64,000 nt of DNA, taken from contig NZ_JAGINK010000001.1 in the NCBI RefSeq assembly GCF_017875955.1, positions 3,812,501-3,876,500 of the forward strand, written 5' to 3'. This document shows positions 43,337-52,512 of the stretch, one piece after another. Source of the stretch: Pseudomonas sp. BP8 (lineage in GTDB: Bacteria > Pseudomonadota > Gammaproteobacteria > Pseudomonadales > Pseudomonadaceae). The notes beneath the pieces are model-generated. The model saw nothing but the letters and a program-made list of their open reading frames with translations. It did no database searches and had not been told where the DNA came from. A program made the position numbers and the translations under genes. Every line of letters begins with the position of its first letter. Position 1 is the stretch's first letter.

Positions 43337-44391
43337 CCGCGTATATCCTGCGTCGCCTGCTGCTGATCATTCCGACACTGCTGGCGATCCTGCTGGTCAA
43401 CTTTGCCATTGTCCAAGCCGCGCCTGGCGGCCCGGTTGAACAAGCGGTGGCGCGCCTGCAGGGGCTCGGCGGCGGCGCCCCAGGTGCCAAGGCCGAGACC
43501 CTGCACAGCGAATCCCGGGCCACCCGCGGCCTCGACCCGAAGCTGATCGACGAGATCAAACGCCAATACGGTTTCGACAAGACCGCGCCCGAGCGGCTAT
43601 GGCTGATGCTTGGGCAATACGCCCGCTTCGACTTTGGCAGCAGTTTCTTCCGCGGTGCCAAGGTGACCGACCTGATCCTGGAAAAACTCCCGGTGACCTT
43701 GTCGCTGGGATTCTGGGCGACCTTGATCACTTACCTGGTGTCGATCCCGTTGGGCATCCGCAAGGCAGTGCGTCACGGCAGCCGCTTCGATGCCTGGAGC
43801 AGCGCCTTGATCGTGATTGGTTATGCCCTGCCCTCGTTCCTGTTTGCGCTGCTGCTGATCGTGCTGTTCGCCGGCGGCACCTCATTGAACTGGTTCCCGG
43901 TGCGCGGGCTGATCTCGGACAACTTCGATCAACTGAGCCTGCTGGGCAAGGTTGCCGACTACTTCTGGCACCTGGTACTGCCGGTCGGCGCCCTGGTAAT
44001 CGGCGGCTTCGCCACCTTGACCCTGCTGACCAAGAACGCCTTTCTCGAGGAGATCTCCCGGCAATACGTGGTCACCGCCCGGGCCAAGGGCCTCAGCGAG
44101 CGGCGGGTGTTGTACGGGCATGTGCTGCGCAATGCCATGCTGCTGGTCGTGGCGGGGATACCTCAGGCGCTGATCACCGTGTTCTTTGCCGGCTCCCTGC
44201 TGATCGAGGTGATCTTCTCGCTCGACGGCCTGGGCCGCATGAGCTATGAAGCGGCGGTTTCGCGGGATTACCCGGTAGTGTTCGGCACGTTGTTCATCTT
44301 CACCCTCGCCGGGCTGCTGATCCGCCTGATCGGCGACCTCTGCTACACCGCGCTCGACCCGCGCATCGACTTCGACGCGAGGGCGCACTGA
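43333..44391 (+). CDS. yejB: Peptide ABC permease YejB
   Basis: A 352-residue inner-membrane permease of the BPD transport family. N-terminal MTAYILRRLLLIIPTLLAIL gives the first membrane helix; the EAA loop with ARAKGLSERRVLYGHVLRNA lies near residues 250-270, followed by helices. The ATG at 43333 overlaps yejA; the 21 extra residues of a longer reading are rejected. The last base of its stop is the first base of yejE. Confidence 0.92.
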   Translation: MTAYILRRLLLIIPTLLAILLVNFAIVQAAPGGPVEQAVARLQGLGGGAPGAKAETLHSESRATRGLDPKLIDEIKRQYGFDKTAPERLWLMLGQYARFDFGSSFFRGAKVTDLILEKLPVTLSLGFWATLITYLVSIPLGIRKAVRHGSRFDAWSSALIVIGYALPSFLFALLLIVLFAGGTSLNWFPVRGLISDNFDQLSLLGKVADYFWHLVLPVGALVIGGFATLTLLTKNAFLEEISRQYVVTARAKGLSERRVLYGHVLRNAMLLVVAGIPQALITVFFAGSLLIEVIFSLDGLGRMSYEAAVSRDYPVVFGTLFIFTLAGLLIRLIGDLCYTALDPRIDFDARAH

Positions 44392-45407
44392 TGCTCTCGC
44401 CGGTATCGCGTCGCCGCCTGCAACGCTTTCGCGGCAACCGACGCGGCTGGGTTTCCCTTTGGCTGTTCGCCGGGCTGTTGCTGCTGACCCTGGGTGCCGA
44501 ACTGGTGGCCAATGACAAACCGCTGCTGCTGTCGTACAAGGGCGAGCTGTACGTGCCGGCGCTCAAACGCTACAGCGAGCAACAGTTCGGCGGCCAACTG
44601 CCGTTTCAGCCGGACTACCGCAGCCAGTACGTGCGCCAACTGATCGCCGACCAGGGCGGCTGGATGCTGTTCGCGCCCATCCCGTTCAGCGCCGACACGC
44701 CTAACTACGATCTGCAGGTACCGACGCCTAGCCCGCCGAGCGCCAGCAACTGGCTGGGCACCGACGACCAGGGGCGCGACGTACTCGCGCGGGTGCTCTA
44801 TGGCACGCGGGTATCGCTACTGTTCGCCTTTACCCTGACCGTGGTGAGCGTGCTGATCGGTGTGCTCGCGGGGGCCTTGCAGGGCTATCACGGCGGTTGG
44901 GTCGACCTGCTCGGGCAGCGTTTGCTGGAGGTCTGGTCGGGGCTGCCGGTGCTGTACCTGCTGATCATCCTCAGCGGCTTTGTCGAACCGGATTTCTGGT
45001 GGCTGCTGGGCATCATGGCGCTGTTCTCGTGGCTGACGCTGGTCGACGTGGTGCGCGCCGAGTTTCTTCGCGGGCGCAACCTGGAATACGTCAAGGCCGC
45101 GCGCGCGCTGGGCCTGGCGGACAGCCAGGTGATGTGGCGACACATCCTGCCGAATGCCATGAACGCCACGCTGACTTACATCCCGTTCATGCTCACTGGC
45201 GCTATCACGACCCTGACCGCGCTGGACTTCCTCGGCTTCGGCATGCCTGCCGGCAGCGCCTCATTGGGCGAACTGGTCACCCAGGGCAAACAGCATCTGG
45301 AGGCGCCTTGGCTGGGCTTTACGGCATTTTTTGCCTTGGCCTTGATCCTGTCGCTGCTGGTGTTCATTGGCGATGCGTTGCGCGAGGCGTTCGATCCACG
45401 GGCTTGA
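44391..45407 (+). CDS. yejE: Peptide ABC permease YejE
   Basis: A 338-residue second permease with the typical basic N-terminus (RRRLQRFRGNRRGWVSLW), one membrane helix, the periplasmic segment TPSPPSASNWLGTDDQGRDV and five C-terminal helices; the EAA loop is ARALGLADSQVMWRHILPNA. Overlap TGATG with yejB. In most pseudomonads a YejF ATPase gene follows; here the next gene is a short-chain dehydrogenase, so the ATPase must come from elsewhere. Confidence 0.92.
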   Translation: MLSPVSRRRLQRFRGNRRGWVSLWLFAGLLLLTLGAELVANDKPLLLSYKGELYVPALKRYSEQQFGGQLPFQPDYRSQYVRQLIADQGGWMLFAPIPFSADTPNYDLQVPTPSPPSASNWLGTDDQGRDVLARVLYGTRVSLLFAFTLTVVSVLIGVLAGALQGYHGGWVDLLGQRLLEVWSGLPVLYLLIILSGFVEPDFWWLLGIMALFSWLTLVDVVRAEFLRGRNLEYVKAARALGLADSQVMWRHILPNAMNATLTYIPFMLTGAITTLTALDFLGFGMPAGSASLGELVTQGKQHLEAPWLGFTAFFALALILSLLVFIGDALREAFDPRA

Positions 45408-45449
45408 GAAACGTCAGTTGTTAATCCTAGGTATTCCAAGGAGCGTTGC

Positions 45450-46220
45450 ATGACTCTGAACGGCAAGACTGCATTGGTTACCGGTTCCACCAGCGGCATC
45501 GGCCTGGGTATTGCCCAGGTGCTGGCGGCAGCCGGTGCGAACATCATCCTCAACGGCTTCGGCGATGCGCAGCCAGCCCTGGCCGAGATCGCTCGGCAGG
45601 GGGTCAAGGTGGCTCATCACCCGGCGGACCTCTCCAACGTGGCGCAGATCGAAGACTTGTTCGCTTTCGCGCTGCGCGAGTTCGGCAGCGTCGATATCCT
45701 CGTCAACAATGCCGGCATCCAGCATGTAGCGCCGGTCGAGGCGTTTCCTGTCGAGGCTTGGGACAAGATCATCGCGCTCAATCTGTCGGCGGTATTCCAC
45801 GGTTCGCGCCTGGCCCTGCCCGGGATGCGCGCGCGCAACTGGGGGCGGATCATCAATATTGCCTCGGTCCACGGCCTGGTCGGCTCGACCGGCAAGGCCG
45901 CCTATGTGGCCGCCAAGCACGGCGTGATCGGCCTGACCAAGGTGGTGGGCCTGGAGACCGCCACCAGCAACGTCACCTGCAACGCGATCTGCCCAGGCTG
46001 GGTACTGACCCCGCTGGTGCAGGAGCAGATCGACGCTCGTGCCGCTGCAGGTGTCGATCCGCTGCAGGCGCAGGAGGATCTGCTGGCTGAGAAGCAGCCC
46101 TCGCGCGCCTTCGTCACGCCCCAGCACCTTGGCGAACTGGTATTGTTTCTCTGCAGCGAGGCTGGCAGCCAGGTCCGCGGCGCCGCCTGGAACGTCGATG
46201 GCGGCTGGCTGGCCCAGTGA
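45450..46220 (+). CDS. hbdH: 3-hydroxybutyrate dehydrogenase
   Basis: A 256-residue short-chain dehydrogenase. Cofactor loop GSTSGIGLGIAQVL (11-24), NNAGIQHVAPVEAFP (about 89-103), catalytic Tyr and Lys in AAYVAAKHGVIGLTKVVGLE, with C-terminal VLTPLVQEQIDARA typical of D-3-hydroxybutyrate dehydrogenases. It oxidises 3-hydroxybutyrate to acetoacetate. The nearby acetoacetyl-CoA synthetase gene (46878) completes the route, although ecotin lies between them. Confidence 0.9.
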   Translation: MTLNGKTALVTGSTSGIGLGIAQVLAAAGANIILNGFGDAQPALAEIARQGVKVAHHPADLSNVAQIEDLFAFALREFGSVDILVNNAGIQHVAPVEAFPVEAWDKIIALNLSAVFHGSRLALPGMRARNWGRIINIASVHGLVGSTGKAAYVAAKHGVIGLTKVVGLETATSNVTCNAICPGWVLTPLVQEQIDARAAAGVDPLQAQEDLLAEKQPSRAFVTPQHLGELVLFLCSEAGSQVRGAAWNVDGGWLAQ

Positions 46221-46276
46221 ACGTGGGCCTCAGGCCTGGCACGCTCGCGCAATTCTCACACTCGCAAGGAGGCCGT

Positions 46277-46756
46277 ATGCGCCCATTCCCATTAACCGCG
46301 TTGCTGTCCTTGGCCATGGCCACCGCCACGTGCGCGCAGGCCGCCACACTCAAGGACGTCGCGCCCTACCCCGAGGCTGAAAAAGGCTTTAGCCGGCAGG
46401 TGATCCACCTGCCCGAGGAGTCTGATGAATCGGCCTTCAAGCTGGAAATCCTGGCGGGCAAAACGCTGCAGGTCGACTGCAATCGACAGCGCCTGGCCGG
46501 TAGCCTGGAAGAACAGACCCTGGATGGCTGGGGCTATAGCTACTACCGCCTGAACAAGGTCGGCGGCCCAGCAACGACGCTGATGGCCTGCCCGGACGGG
46601 AACAAGACCGAAGCCTTCGTGCCGGTGGTTGGCGAAGGTTTCATGCTGCGCTACAACAGCAAGCTGCCGGTGGTGGTGTATGTGCCGGAAGGGGTCGAAG
46701 TGCGCTATCGCGTGTGGTCGGCGTCCAAGGACGTACAAAAGGCTAAAGTAGAGTGA
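46277..46756 (+). CDS. eco: Ecotin, periplasmic serine protease inhibitor
   Basis: A 159-residue protein with a signal peptide ending AQAATL. The mature part is clearly ecotin: EKGFSRQVIHLPEESDES, AGKTLQVDCNRQRLAGSLE, LDGWGYSYYRLNKV and TTLMACPDGNKTE, where Met is the P1 reactive-site residue as in E. coli, then YNSKLPVVVYVPEGVEVRYR. The paired cysteines of the disulfide are kept. It inhibits trypsin-like proteases and may protect the periplasm. AAGGAGG lies upstream of the ATG at 46277; the longer in-frame reading is not supported. Confidence 0.94.
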   Translation: MRPFPLTALLSLAMATATCAQAATLKDVAPYPEAEKGFSRQVIHLPEESDESAFKLEILAGKTLQVDCNRQRLAGSLEEQTLDGWGYSYYRLNKVGGPATTLMACPDGNKTEAFVPVVGEGFMLRYNSKLPVVVYVPEGVEVRYRVWSASKDVQKAKVE

Positions 46757-46763
46757 ATCAGGG

Positions 46764-46845
46764 CGGGCCTCTTCGCGGGGCAAGCCCGCTCCTACAGGTT
46801 TTGCGCCGATTCTGTAGGAGCGGGCTTGCCCCGCGAAGAGGCCCG
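46764..46845. repeat. Perfect 34-bp inverted REP pair
   Basis: CGGGCCTCTTCGCGGGGCAA... (46764-46797) is repeated exactly inverted at 46812-46845 with a 14-base spacer. This is the most symmetric REP doublet in the window and probably forms a strong hairpin ending the ecotin transcript. Confidence 0.92.
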
Positions 46846-46877
46846 ACCATGCCCCCACAAAGCCCGGAGATAAACGC

Positions 46878-48836
46878 ATGAACGATGTGCTCTGGCGCCC
46901 GACGACGGCGCGGATCGAAGCCAGCCGGATGGATGCCTTCCGCCGGCGGGTCAACCTGCGCTTCAATCTCCAGCTCAACGACTATGCCGCCCTGCACCGC
47001 TGGAGCATCGAGCACCGCGCGGCCTTCTGGCAGACCCTGGCCGAGTACTTCCACGTGCGCTGGCACACCCCTGCCAGCCAGGTGCTCGAAGAAGGCCCGC
47101 ACATGCCCGAGGCGCGCTGGTTCAGCGGCGCAACCCTCAACTACGCCGAACACCTGCTGTCGCGTCGCGACGACCGCCCCGCGCTGGTCGCCATTCGCGA
47201 AGACGGCATGCGTGAGACATTCACCCATACCCAGCTGGCAGCGCATGTGGCGGGGTTTCAGCGTGCGTTGCAAGCCTGCGGCATCCAACCCGGCGACCGC
47301 GTCGCCGCAGTGATGCCCAACACTTGGCAAACCCTGGTGGCCATGCTCGCCTGCGCCAGCATTGGCGCAGTCTGGTCCAGCTCCTCACCTGATTTCGGCG
47401 TACACGGCATCATCGACCGCTTTGGCCAGATCGAGCCCAAGCTGCTGATCGCCTGCGCAGGCTACCAATACGCCGGCAAGGCCATCGACCAGACCGACAA
47501 GATCAACCAGGTAGTCAGCGAGCTGCCCGGCCTTGAGCACTTGCTGATCGTGCCCTATACCCACGGCCAGATCGCTCCCGAACAGTTCACGGCAGCGCGC
47601 GTCAGCGTCTGGGACGACTTCTACCAGCCCGGCGGCGAGCCGCATTTCACCCCGCTACCGTTCGATCACCCGCTGTACATCCTGTACTCCAGCGGCACTA
47701 CGGGTGTGCCCAAGTGCATCGTCCACCGCGCCGGCGGGGTGCTCTTGCAACACCTGAAGGAACACGGCCTGCACAATGACCTGAAAGCTGACGACGTGCT
47801 GTTCTACTACACCACCTGCGGCTGGATGATGTGGAATTGGCTGGTCAGCGGCCTGGCAGTGGGCGCCACCCTGGTGTTGTTTGATGGCTCACCGTTCCAT
47901 CCTGGCCCCGAGCGCCTGCTCGACCTGATAGACGCCGAGGCGATCAGTGCCTTTGGCACCAGCGCCAAGTACCTGGCCGCGCTGGAGCAGGCCGGCGTGC
48001 ATCCGGCAGTCAGCCATCGCCTCGAGCGTCTGCGGCTGATCCTCTCGACCGGCTCGCCGCTGTCACCGCACAGCTACGATTACGTCTACCGCAAGATCAA
48101 GGCCGACCTGTGCCTGGCGTCGATGTCGGGCGGCACCGACATCGTCTCCTGTTTCGTCCTGGGCAACCCGCTGCTGGCGGTGCGTCGCGGCGAGATCCAG
48201 TGCAAGGGCCTGGGCATGGCTGTCGAGGTGTGGAACGAGCAAGGCCAGCCGGTGACCGGCGAGAAAGGCGAGCTGGTCTGCACGCGCAACTTCCCCAGCA
48301 TGCCTTTGGGCTTCTGGGGCGACGCCGATGGCAGCCGTTATCACGCCGCCTACTTCAGCCAGTTTGCCGGCGTCTGGGCACAAGGCGACTATGCCGAGCA
48401 GAGCGCCAGCGGCGGCTTGGTGATCCACGGCCGCTCCGACGCGGTGCTCAACCCCGGTGGGGTACGCATCGGTACGGCGGAGATCTACCGCCAGGTGGAA
48501 AAGGTCGAAGAAGTACTGGAAAGCGTCGCCGTTGGCCAGCAATGGCAGGACGATGTGCGCGTGGTGCTGTTCGTCCGCCTGCGCGAAGGACTGCAACTGG
48601 ATGACGCCCTGCGCCAACACATTCGCCAGGTCATTCGCCAGTACACCACGCCTCGGCATGTGCCGGCGGTGATTGCCCAGGTCACGGACATCCCGCGAAC
48701 CATCAGCGGCAAGCTGGTCGAACTGGCGATCCGCAATGTTATCCATGGCCAGCCGGTAAAGAACACCGATGCCCTGGCCAATCCGCAAGCACTGGAGCAA
48801 TTCCGCGACCGCGCGGAGCTGCGCGATCAGGCATAA
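46878..48836 (+). CDS. aacS: Acetoacetyl-CoA synthetase (acetoacetate-CoA ligase)
   Basis: A 652-residue adenylate-forming ligase: an N-terminal ACS-type extension (VLWRPTTARIEASRMDAFRR), the nucleotide loop YILYSSGTTGVPKCIVHRAGG (about 271-291), the YTTCGWMMWNWLVSGLAVGA segment, SGGTDIVSCFV in the active site and a C-terminal swivel domain carrying the catalytic Lys in TISGKLVELAI. These fit AacS, activating acetoacetate with CoA and ATP. Together with hbdH it permits use of 3-hydroxybutyrate, for example from PHA turnover. Confidence 0.92.
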   Translation: MNDVLWRPTTARIEASRMDAFRRRVNLRFNLQLNDYAALHRWSIEHRAAFWQTLAEYFHVRWHTPASQVLEEGPHMPEARWFSGATLNYAEHLLSRRDDRPALVAIREDGMRETFTHTQLAAHVAGFQRALQACGIQPGDRVAAVMPNTWQTLVAMLACASIGAVWSSSSPDFGVHGIIDRFGQIEPKLLIACAGYQYAGKAIDQTDKINQVVSELPGLEHLLIVPYTHGQIAPEQFTAARVSVWDDFYQPGGEPHFTPLPFDHPLYILYSSGTTGVPKCIVHRAGGVLLQHLKEHGLHNDLKADDVLFYYTTCGWMMWNWLVSGLAVGATLVLFDGSPFHPGPERLLDLIDAEAISAFGTSAKYLAALEQAGVHPAVSHRLERLRLILSTGSPLSPHSYDYVYRKIKADLCLASMSGGTDIVSCFVLGNPLLAVRRGEIQCKGLGMAVEVWNEQGQPVTGEKGELVCTRNFPSMPLGFWGDADGSRYHAAYFSQFAGVWAQGDYAEQSASGGLVIHGRSDAVLNPGGVRIGTAEIYRQVEKVEEVLESVAVGQQWQDDVRVVLFVRLREGLQLDDALRQHIRQVIRQYTTPRHVPAVIAQVTDIPRTISGKLVELAIRNVIHGQPVKNTDALANPQALEQFRDRAELRDQA

Positions 48837-48870
48837 TGCCCCCCTTTTTTGCCCGATACACAGGTGTCCC

Positions 48871-49146
48871 ATGAAAGCTCAAGCCCGCCACATCCTGGTC
48901 AAGACCGCTGCCGAAGCCGAACAGCTCAAGCAACGTATCGCCAAGGGCGAGGCCTTTGATGTGCTGGCCAAGAAGTTCTCCACCTGCCCTTCCGGCAAGC
49001 GCGGCGGCGACCTCGGCGAAGTGCGCCCGGGGCAGATGGTCGGTTCGATCGACCAGGTGATCTTCAAGAAGGCCCTGCGCGAAATCCACGGCCCGATCAA
49101 ATCCAAGTTTGGCTATCACCTGGTACAGGTGTTCTACCGCGACTAA
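48871..49146 (+). CDS. ppiC: Parvulin peptidyl-prolyl isomerase (second copy)
   Basis: A 91-residue parvulin (KAQARHILVKTAAEAEQLKQ; KFSTCPSGKRGGDLGEVRPG; KSKFGYHLVQVFYRD). It resembles the parvulin at 41194 but is more basic and more like E. coli PpiC. The ATG at 48871 is chosen over an upstream frame that overlaps AacS. Confidence 0.93.
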   Translation: MKAQARHILVKTAAEAEQLKQRIAKGEAFDVLAKKFSTCPSGKRGGDLGEVRPGQMVGSIDQVIFKKALREIHGPIKSKFGYHLVQVFYRD

Positions 49147-49244
49147 AGCTGGGTGGCACATAGCCACCCATCAGTTTTGTCAGTTGCCAGCCGCCTACTA
49201 ACCTCTATACAACTCGGCCAAAACCGAGCGCACTGGGGGTCACC

Positions 49245-51755
49245 ATGGGTAATGTCCGTACTCTTCTCGCTTTCGCCAGCCTTCCTCTCCTGAGCCTGGC
49301 GACACCGGGCGCGCAGGCAGCCTGCAGCTTCAGCCCAGGACCTGGCAACGACAGCCATGTCTGCGACAGCGGCTCGGCCGGATCGCTTACAGACACTGAG
49401 GGCGATAACAGCTTGCAACTGCCCCCCGGTGGTAGCGGCGAGATCAGTGGCAACGTGACCTTCGGTGGCGGACGCGACAGCATCGACATGGCGTCCGGTC
49501 TGATTGGCGGCAATGTCCAGCAGGGCGCGGGCATCGATGACTTCAGGATGAGTGGCGGCGTCATTCAGGGCGGTGTCAATCAAGGTGATGGCCTGGACAC
49601 GTTCTACATGAACGGCGGTTGGATCGTGGGCACCTTTGACAGCGGTGACTACGCCGAAATGGACGCCGGGCGTATCGGCAACGTCAACATGCGCCTGGAC
49701 CAGAACACCTTCATCATGCGCGGCGGCAGTATCGACCGGAACCTCATCACGGCCTTCGACAGGGACTACGTGGAGATTTTCGCCGGCACCATCGGCGGCA
49801 ATATTTCTGTCAGTGGTGGCGATGACCGGGTGCTGGTGCACGGTGGTCAGATCGGTGGCGATATCCTCCTCAGCGTGGGCAACGACCAATTTACCTGGGA
49901 CGGCGGCAGCATCGCCGGCAGGGTCGATCTGGGCGGCGGTGATGACATTGCGCTGGTCCGAGGGCTGCAGGCCGCGACCCTGACCACGCCCATCGACGGC
50001 GGTGAAGGCATCGACAGCTTGACCTTCGACGCAAGCCAACCTGAGCGCGGCGCGCTGTATAGCCTGTTCGAACAGATTTCGCTGATAAACGCCAGCCAGC
50101 TCACACTGGATGACAGCTTGACGCTAGGCGACTCAGTCTCAGGCACGGGCGTGCTGCAGATTGACGGCAGCAGCACGCTGGTTTCACGTCAGGGTAGCGT
50201 TGCGCCCTTCCTGGCGGGTCAGGCGACAACAGTGAACAATGCAGGGACGATCGACTTGAGCCGGGGTAACGATGCTCAAGGCCGCTTGTTGATCGTGGGC
50301 AATTATCACGGCGACAACGGTACATTACGCCTGAACAGTGTATTGGCAGGTGATGGTGCAGCGTCCGATCGGCTGGTTGTCAGCCAGGGCAGCATCGACG
50401 GCAGCACCGCATTGTTGGTGAACAACCTGGGCGGCGCTGGCGCGGCGACCGGCGCAGACGGTATCCAGGTAGTTGAAGCGCGGGACGGGGCAACCAGCAG
50501 CGCCAGTGCCTTCGTCCAGACCCAGGTTCTTTCTGCCGGTGCGTTTGACTATCGGCTGTTCAAGGGCGGCGTCACGGCTGGCAGTGAAAACAGCTGGTAC
50601 CTGCGCTCGACCCTGGTGGCAGCGCCTCCCCCCGCCGTAGTGGACCCGGTTCAACCTGAGCAACCTGAGCAACCTGAGCAACCCGGACAGCCCGAGCAAC
50701 CCGAGCAACCGGTCGAGCCCGCAGTATCCCCGCCCATCGCCGCGCCTGCGCCCGGCCAGCCCGACCTGCCAACCCCCGTAGCGGGCGAGAGCCTGGCGTT
50801 GTACCGTCCGGAGGTTCCTGTCTACGCCGTTGCGCCACGTGGCGCGGCAATCATCGCCCGGCAAGCCCTGGGCACCTTCCATCAGCGCCAGGGCGACCAA
50901 CGACTGCTCGGCGGCCAGGGGGGCCTCTCCGGCAGTTGGGGCCAAGCCTACGGCGGCACCTTGCGCCAGCAATGGACGGGCACCGTCAGCCCGAGCCTGG
51001 ATGGCGACCTGTATGGGTTCAAAGTGGGCCAGGACCTGTTCGTGCATGTCAGTGACAGCGGCTTGCGCCAGCACGTTGGCCTGTACGTCAGCCATAGCCG
51101 GCTCGAGGCCGATGTCAAAGGCTTCGCTTTGGCTCAGCAAGACCGCAGCGTGGGCGACCTGAAACTGGATGGTGACAGTGTCGGTGCTTACTGGACACTG
51201 GTCGGCGGGCAAGGTGGCTACCTTGATGCGGTGCTGCAATATACCGATCTCGATGGCCGCGCACGCTCCAGTCGAGGCCAATCGCTCACGCTTGATGGTC
51301 ACGTCTGGACGGCCTCACTGGAGGGTGGTCAGCCGTTCACCCTGTCCGAGCATTGGAGCCTGGAGCCGCAGGCGCAACTGATCGCGCAAAAAGTCGCGCT
51401 GAACAGCGCCAGTGATGGCATTTCCCGGGTCACCCATGAGGCTCAGGTGGAGCTGACCGCCCGGGTTGGCGCACGCCTGCAAGGCGATTTCAGCACCTCC
51501 GGCAATCGTCTGCTGCAGCCCTACGCGCAAATCAACCTGTGGCACGGCGATGGCGGCCGCGACAGTCTGATCTTCGATGACGTCGACCAGATCAAGACCG
51601 ACTACCGTTACACCTCACTGCAGCTAGAAAGCGGCGTGGTGGCCCAGGTCAGCCAAGCCCTGAGCCTGCACGCAGGGGTTCAGTACAGCACGAACCTCGA
51701 CAGCCGCCAGCAGGAAAGCAGCGGCGTCAATCTGGGCGTTCGTTGGCAGTTCTAG
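49245..51755 (+). CDS. Autotransporter (type Va) with beta-helix passenger
   Basis: An 836-residue autotransporter: signal peptide ending AQA (about residue 25), a passenger to about 450 built of repeating GG-I-G-N/D-rich turns (for example SGNVTFGGGRDSIDMASGLI, GGVIQGGVNQGDGLDTFYMN), a Pro/Glu/Gln hinge (PEQPEQPEQPGQPEQ, about 470-490) and a C-terminal autotransporter beta-barrel of about 280 residues ending in Phe (NLGVRWQF). No protease triad or known adhesin motif is seen in the passenger. Its TAG shares a CTAG with the stop of the convergent LysE gene. Confidence 0.9.
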   Translation: MGNVRTLLAFASLPLLSLATPGAQAACSFSPGPGNDSHVCDSGSAGSLTDTEGDNSLQLPPGGSGEISGNVTFGGGRDSIDMASGLIGGNVQQGAGIDDFRMSGGVIQGGVNQGDGLDTFYMNGGWIVGTFDSGDYAEMDAGRIGNVNMRLDQNTFIMRGGSIDRNLITAFDRDYVEIFAGTIGGNISVSGGDDRVLVHGGQIGGDILLSVGNDQFTWDGGSIAGRVDLGGGDDIALVRGLQAATLTTPIDGGEGIDSLTFDASQPERGALYSLFEQISLINASQLTLDDSLTLGDSVSGTGVLQIDGSSTLVSRQGSVAPFLAGQATTVNNAGTIDLSRGNDAQGRLLIVGNYHGDNGTLRLNSVLAGDGAASDRLVVSQGSIDGSTALLVNNLGGAGAATGADGIQVVEARDGATSSASAFVQTQVLSAGAFDYRLFKGGVTAGSENSWYLRSTLVAAPPPAVVDPVQPEQPEQPEQPGQPEQPEQPVEPAVSPPIAAPAPGQPDLPTPVAGESLALYRPEVPVYAVAPRGAAIIARQALGTFHQRQGDQRLLGGQGGLSGSWGQAYGGTLRQQWTGTVSPSLDGDLYGFKVGQDLFVHVSDSGLRQHVGLYVSHSRLEADVKGFALAQQDRSVGDLKLDGDSVGAYWTLVGGQGGYLDAVLQYTDLDGRARSSRGQSLTLDGHVWTASLEGGQPFTLSEHWSLEPQAQLIAQKVALNSASDGISRVTHEAQVELTARVGARLQGDFSTSGNRLLQPYAQINLWHGDGGRDSLIFDDVDQIKTDYRYTSLQLESGVVAQVSQALSLHAGVQYSTNLDSRQQESSGVNLGVRWQF
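50648..50720 (+). repeat. Tandem PEQ-coding repeat in autotransporter hinge
   Basis: Nine-base units (CAACCTGAG and variants such as CAACCCGGA) repeat, coding a Pro-Glu-Gln stretch. It may vary in length between strains. Confidence 0.75.
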
Positions 51756-52375
51756 CGACGTGCCGCCAACAGGCCCAGGCCGGCACAACCGAGCAGTGAC
51801 GCGCTCACCCGATTGAATATGCGGCGCGGCCCAGGCTGGTTGAACCAGCGTTGCAGGTACGCGCCTAGCCCGGCATAGATAGCGATCGCCGCCCACTCCA
51901 GCAACAGGAACAGCAGGCCCAGCCAGAGGAACTGTTCGCTGACGGGCGTGGCGCTGTCCATCGAAACGAATTGCGGCAGGAAGGCAGTGAACAGCAAGAT
52001 CGCCTTGGGGTTGCCTGCTGCCACCCAGAACTCCTGGCGGGCCAGGCGCCAGGCGCCGCGTGGCTGATCAGCGGCGACCATCGCCTCGCCCACTGGCGCC
52101 CGCCACAGCTGCCAGGCGATGTAGAACAGATACGCGGCACCGACCAGCTTGATCGTCAGGAACAGGTATTCGCTGGTATGCAGCACCACCGCCAGGCCGG
52201 CCGCGGCCAGGGCGATCATGCCACTGAAGGCGATGATCCGCCCGCCACCCGCTACGCAGGCGGTGCGCAGGCCGTAACGGCTGGCGTTGTGCAGCGACAG
52301 CAGGTTGTTGGGGCCCGGCGCCATGTTCAGGGCGAAGCAGGCGGGGATAAACAGCAGCAGGCTCGACAGGTCCAT
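51752..52375 (-). CDS. LysE/RhtB-family exporter
   Basis: A 207-residue amino-acid/metabolite exporter with about six helices; the N-terminal MAPGPNNLLSLHNASRYGLR motif is typical. It is divergent from the AraC-family regulator at 52513, which is likely its controller. Substrate unknown, commonly amino acids or homoserine-type compounds. Confidence 0.9.
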   Translation of the reverse strand: MDLSSLLLFIPACFALNMAPGPNNLLSLHNASRYGLRTACVAGGGRIIAFSGMIALAAAGLAVVLHTSEYLFLTIKLVGAAYLFYIAWQLWRAPVGEAMVAADQPRGAWRLARQEFWVAAGNPKAILLFTAFLPQFVSMDSATPVSEQFLWLGLLFLLLEWAAIAIYAGLGAYLQRWFNQPGPRRIFNRVSASLLGCAGLGLLAARR

Positions 52376-52512
52376 TGTTATTCTCCTTCAGGACCGGCGC
52401 AGCCTCGCTGCTGCTGGCGCATGACGTCAAGCACAGTGACGGGACAAATGGCCGGAACAGTGGCTGGGCGGTTAGACTGCAGCTTGCGTACTCAAGGCCA
52501 GGCAGGCGATCC

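Noticed and set aside
46764..46845. CRISPR-like array
   Set aside because: The repeated palindromes are single or paired REP units scattered between genes, with no regular spacers or cas genes.
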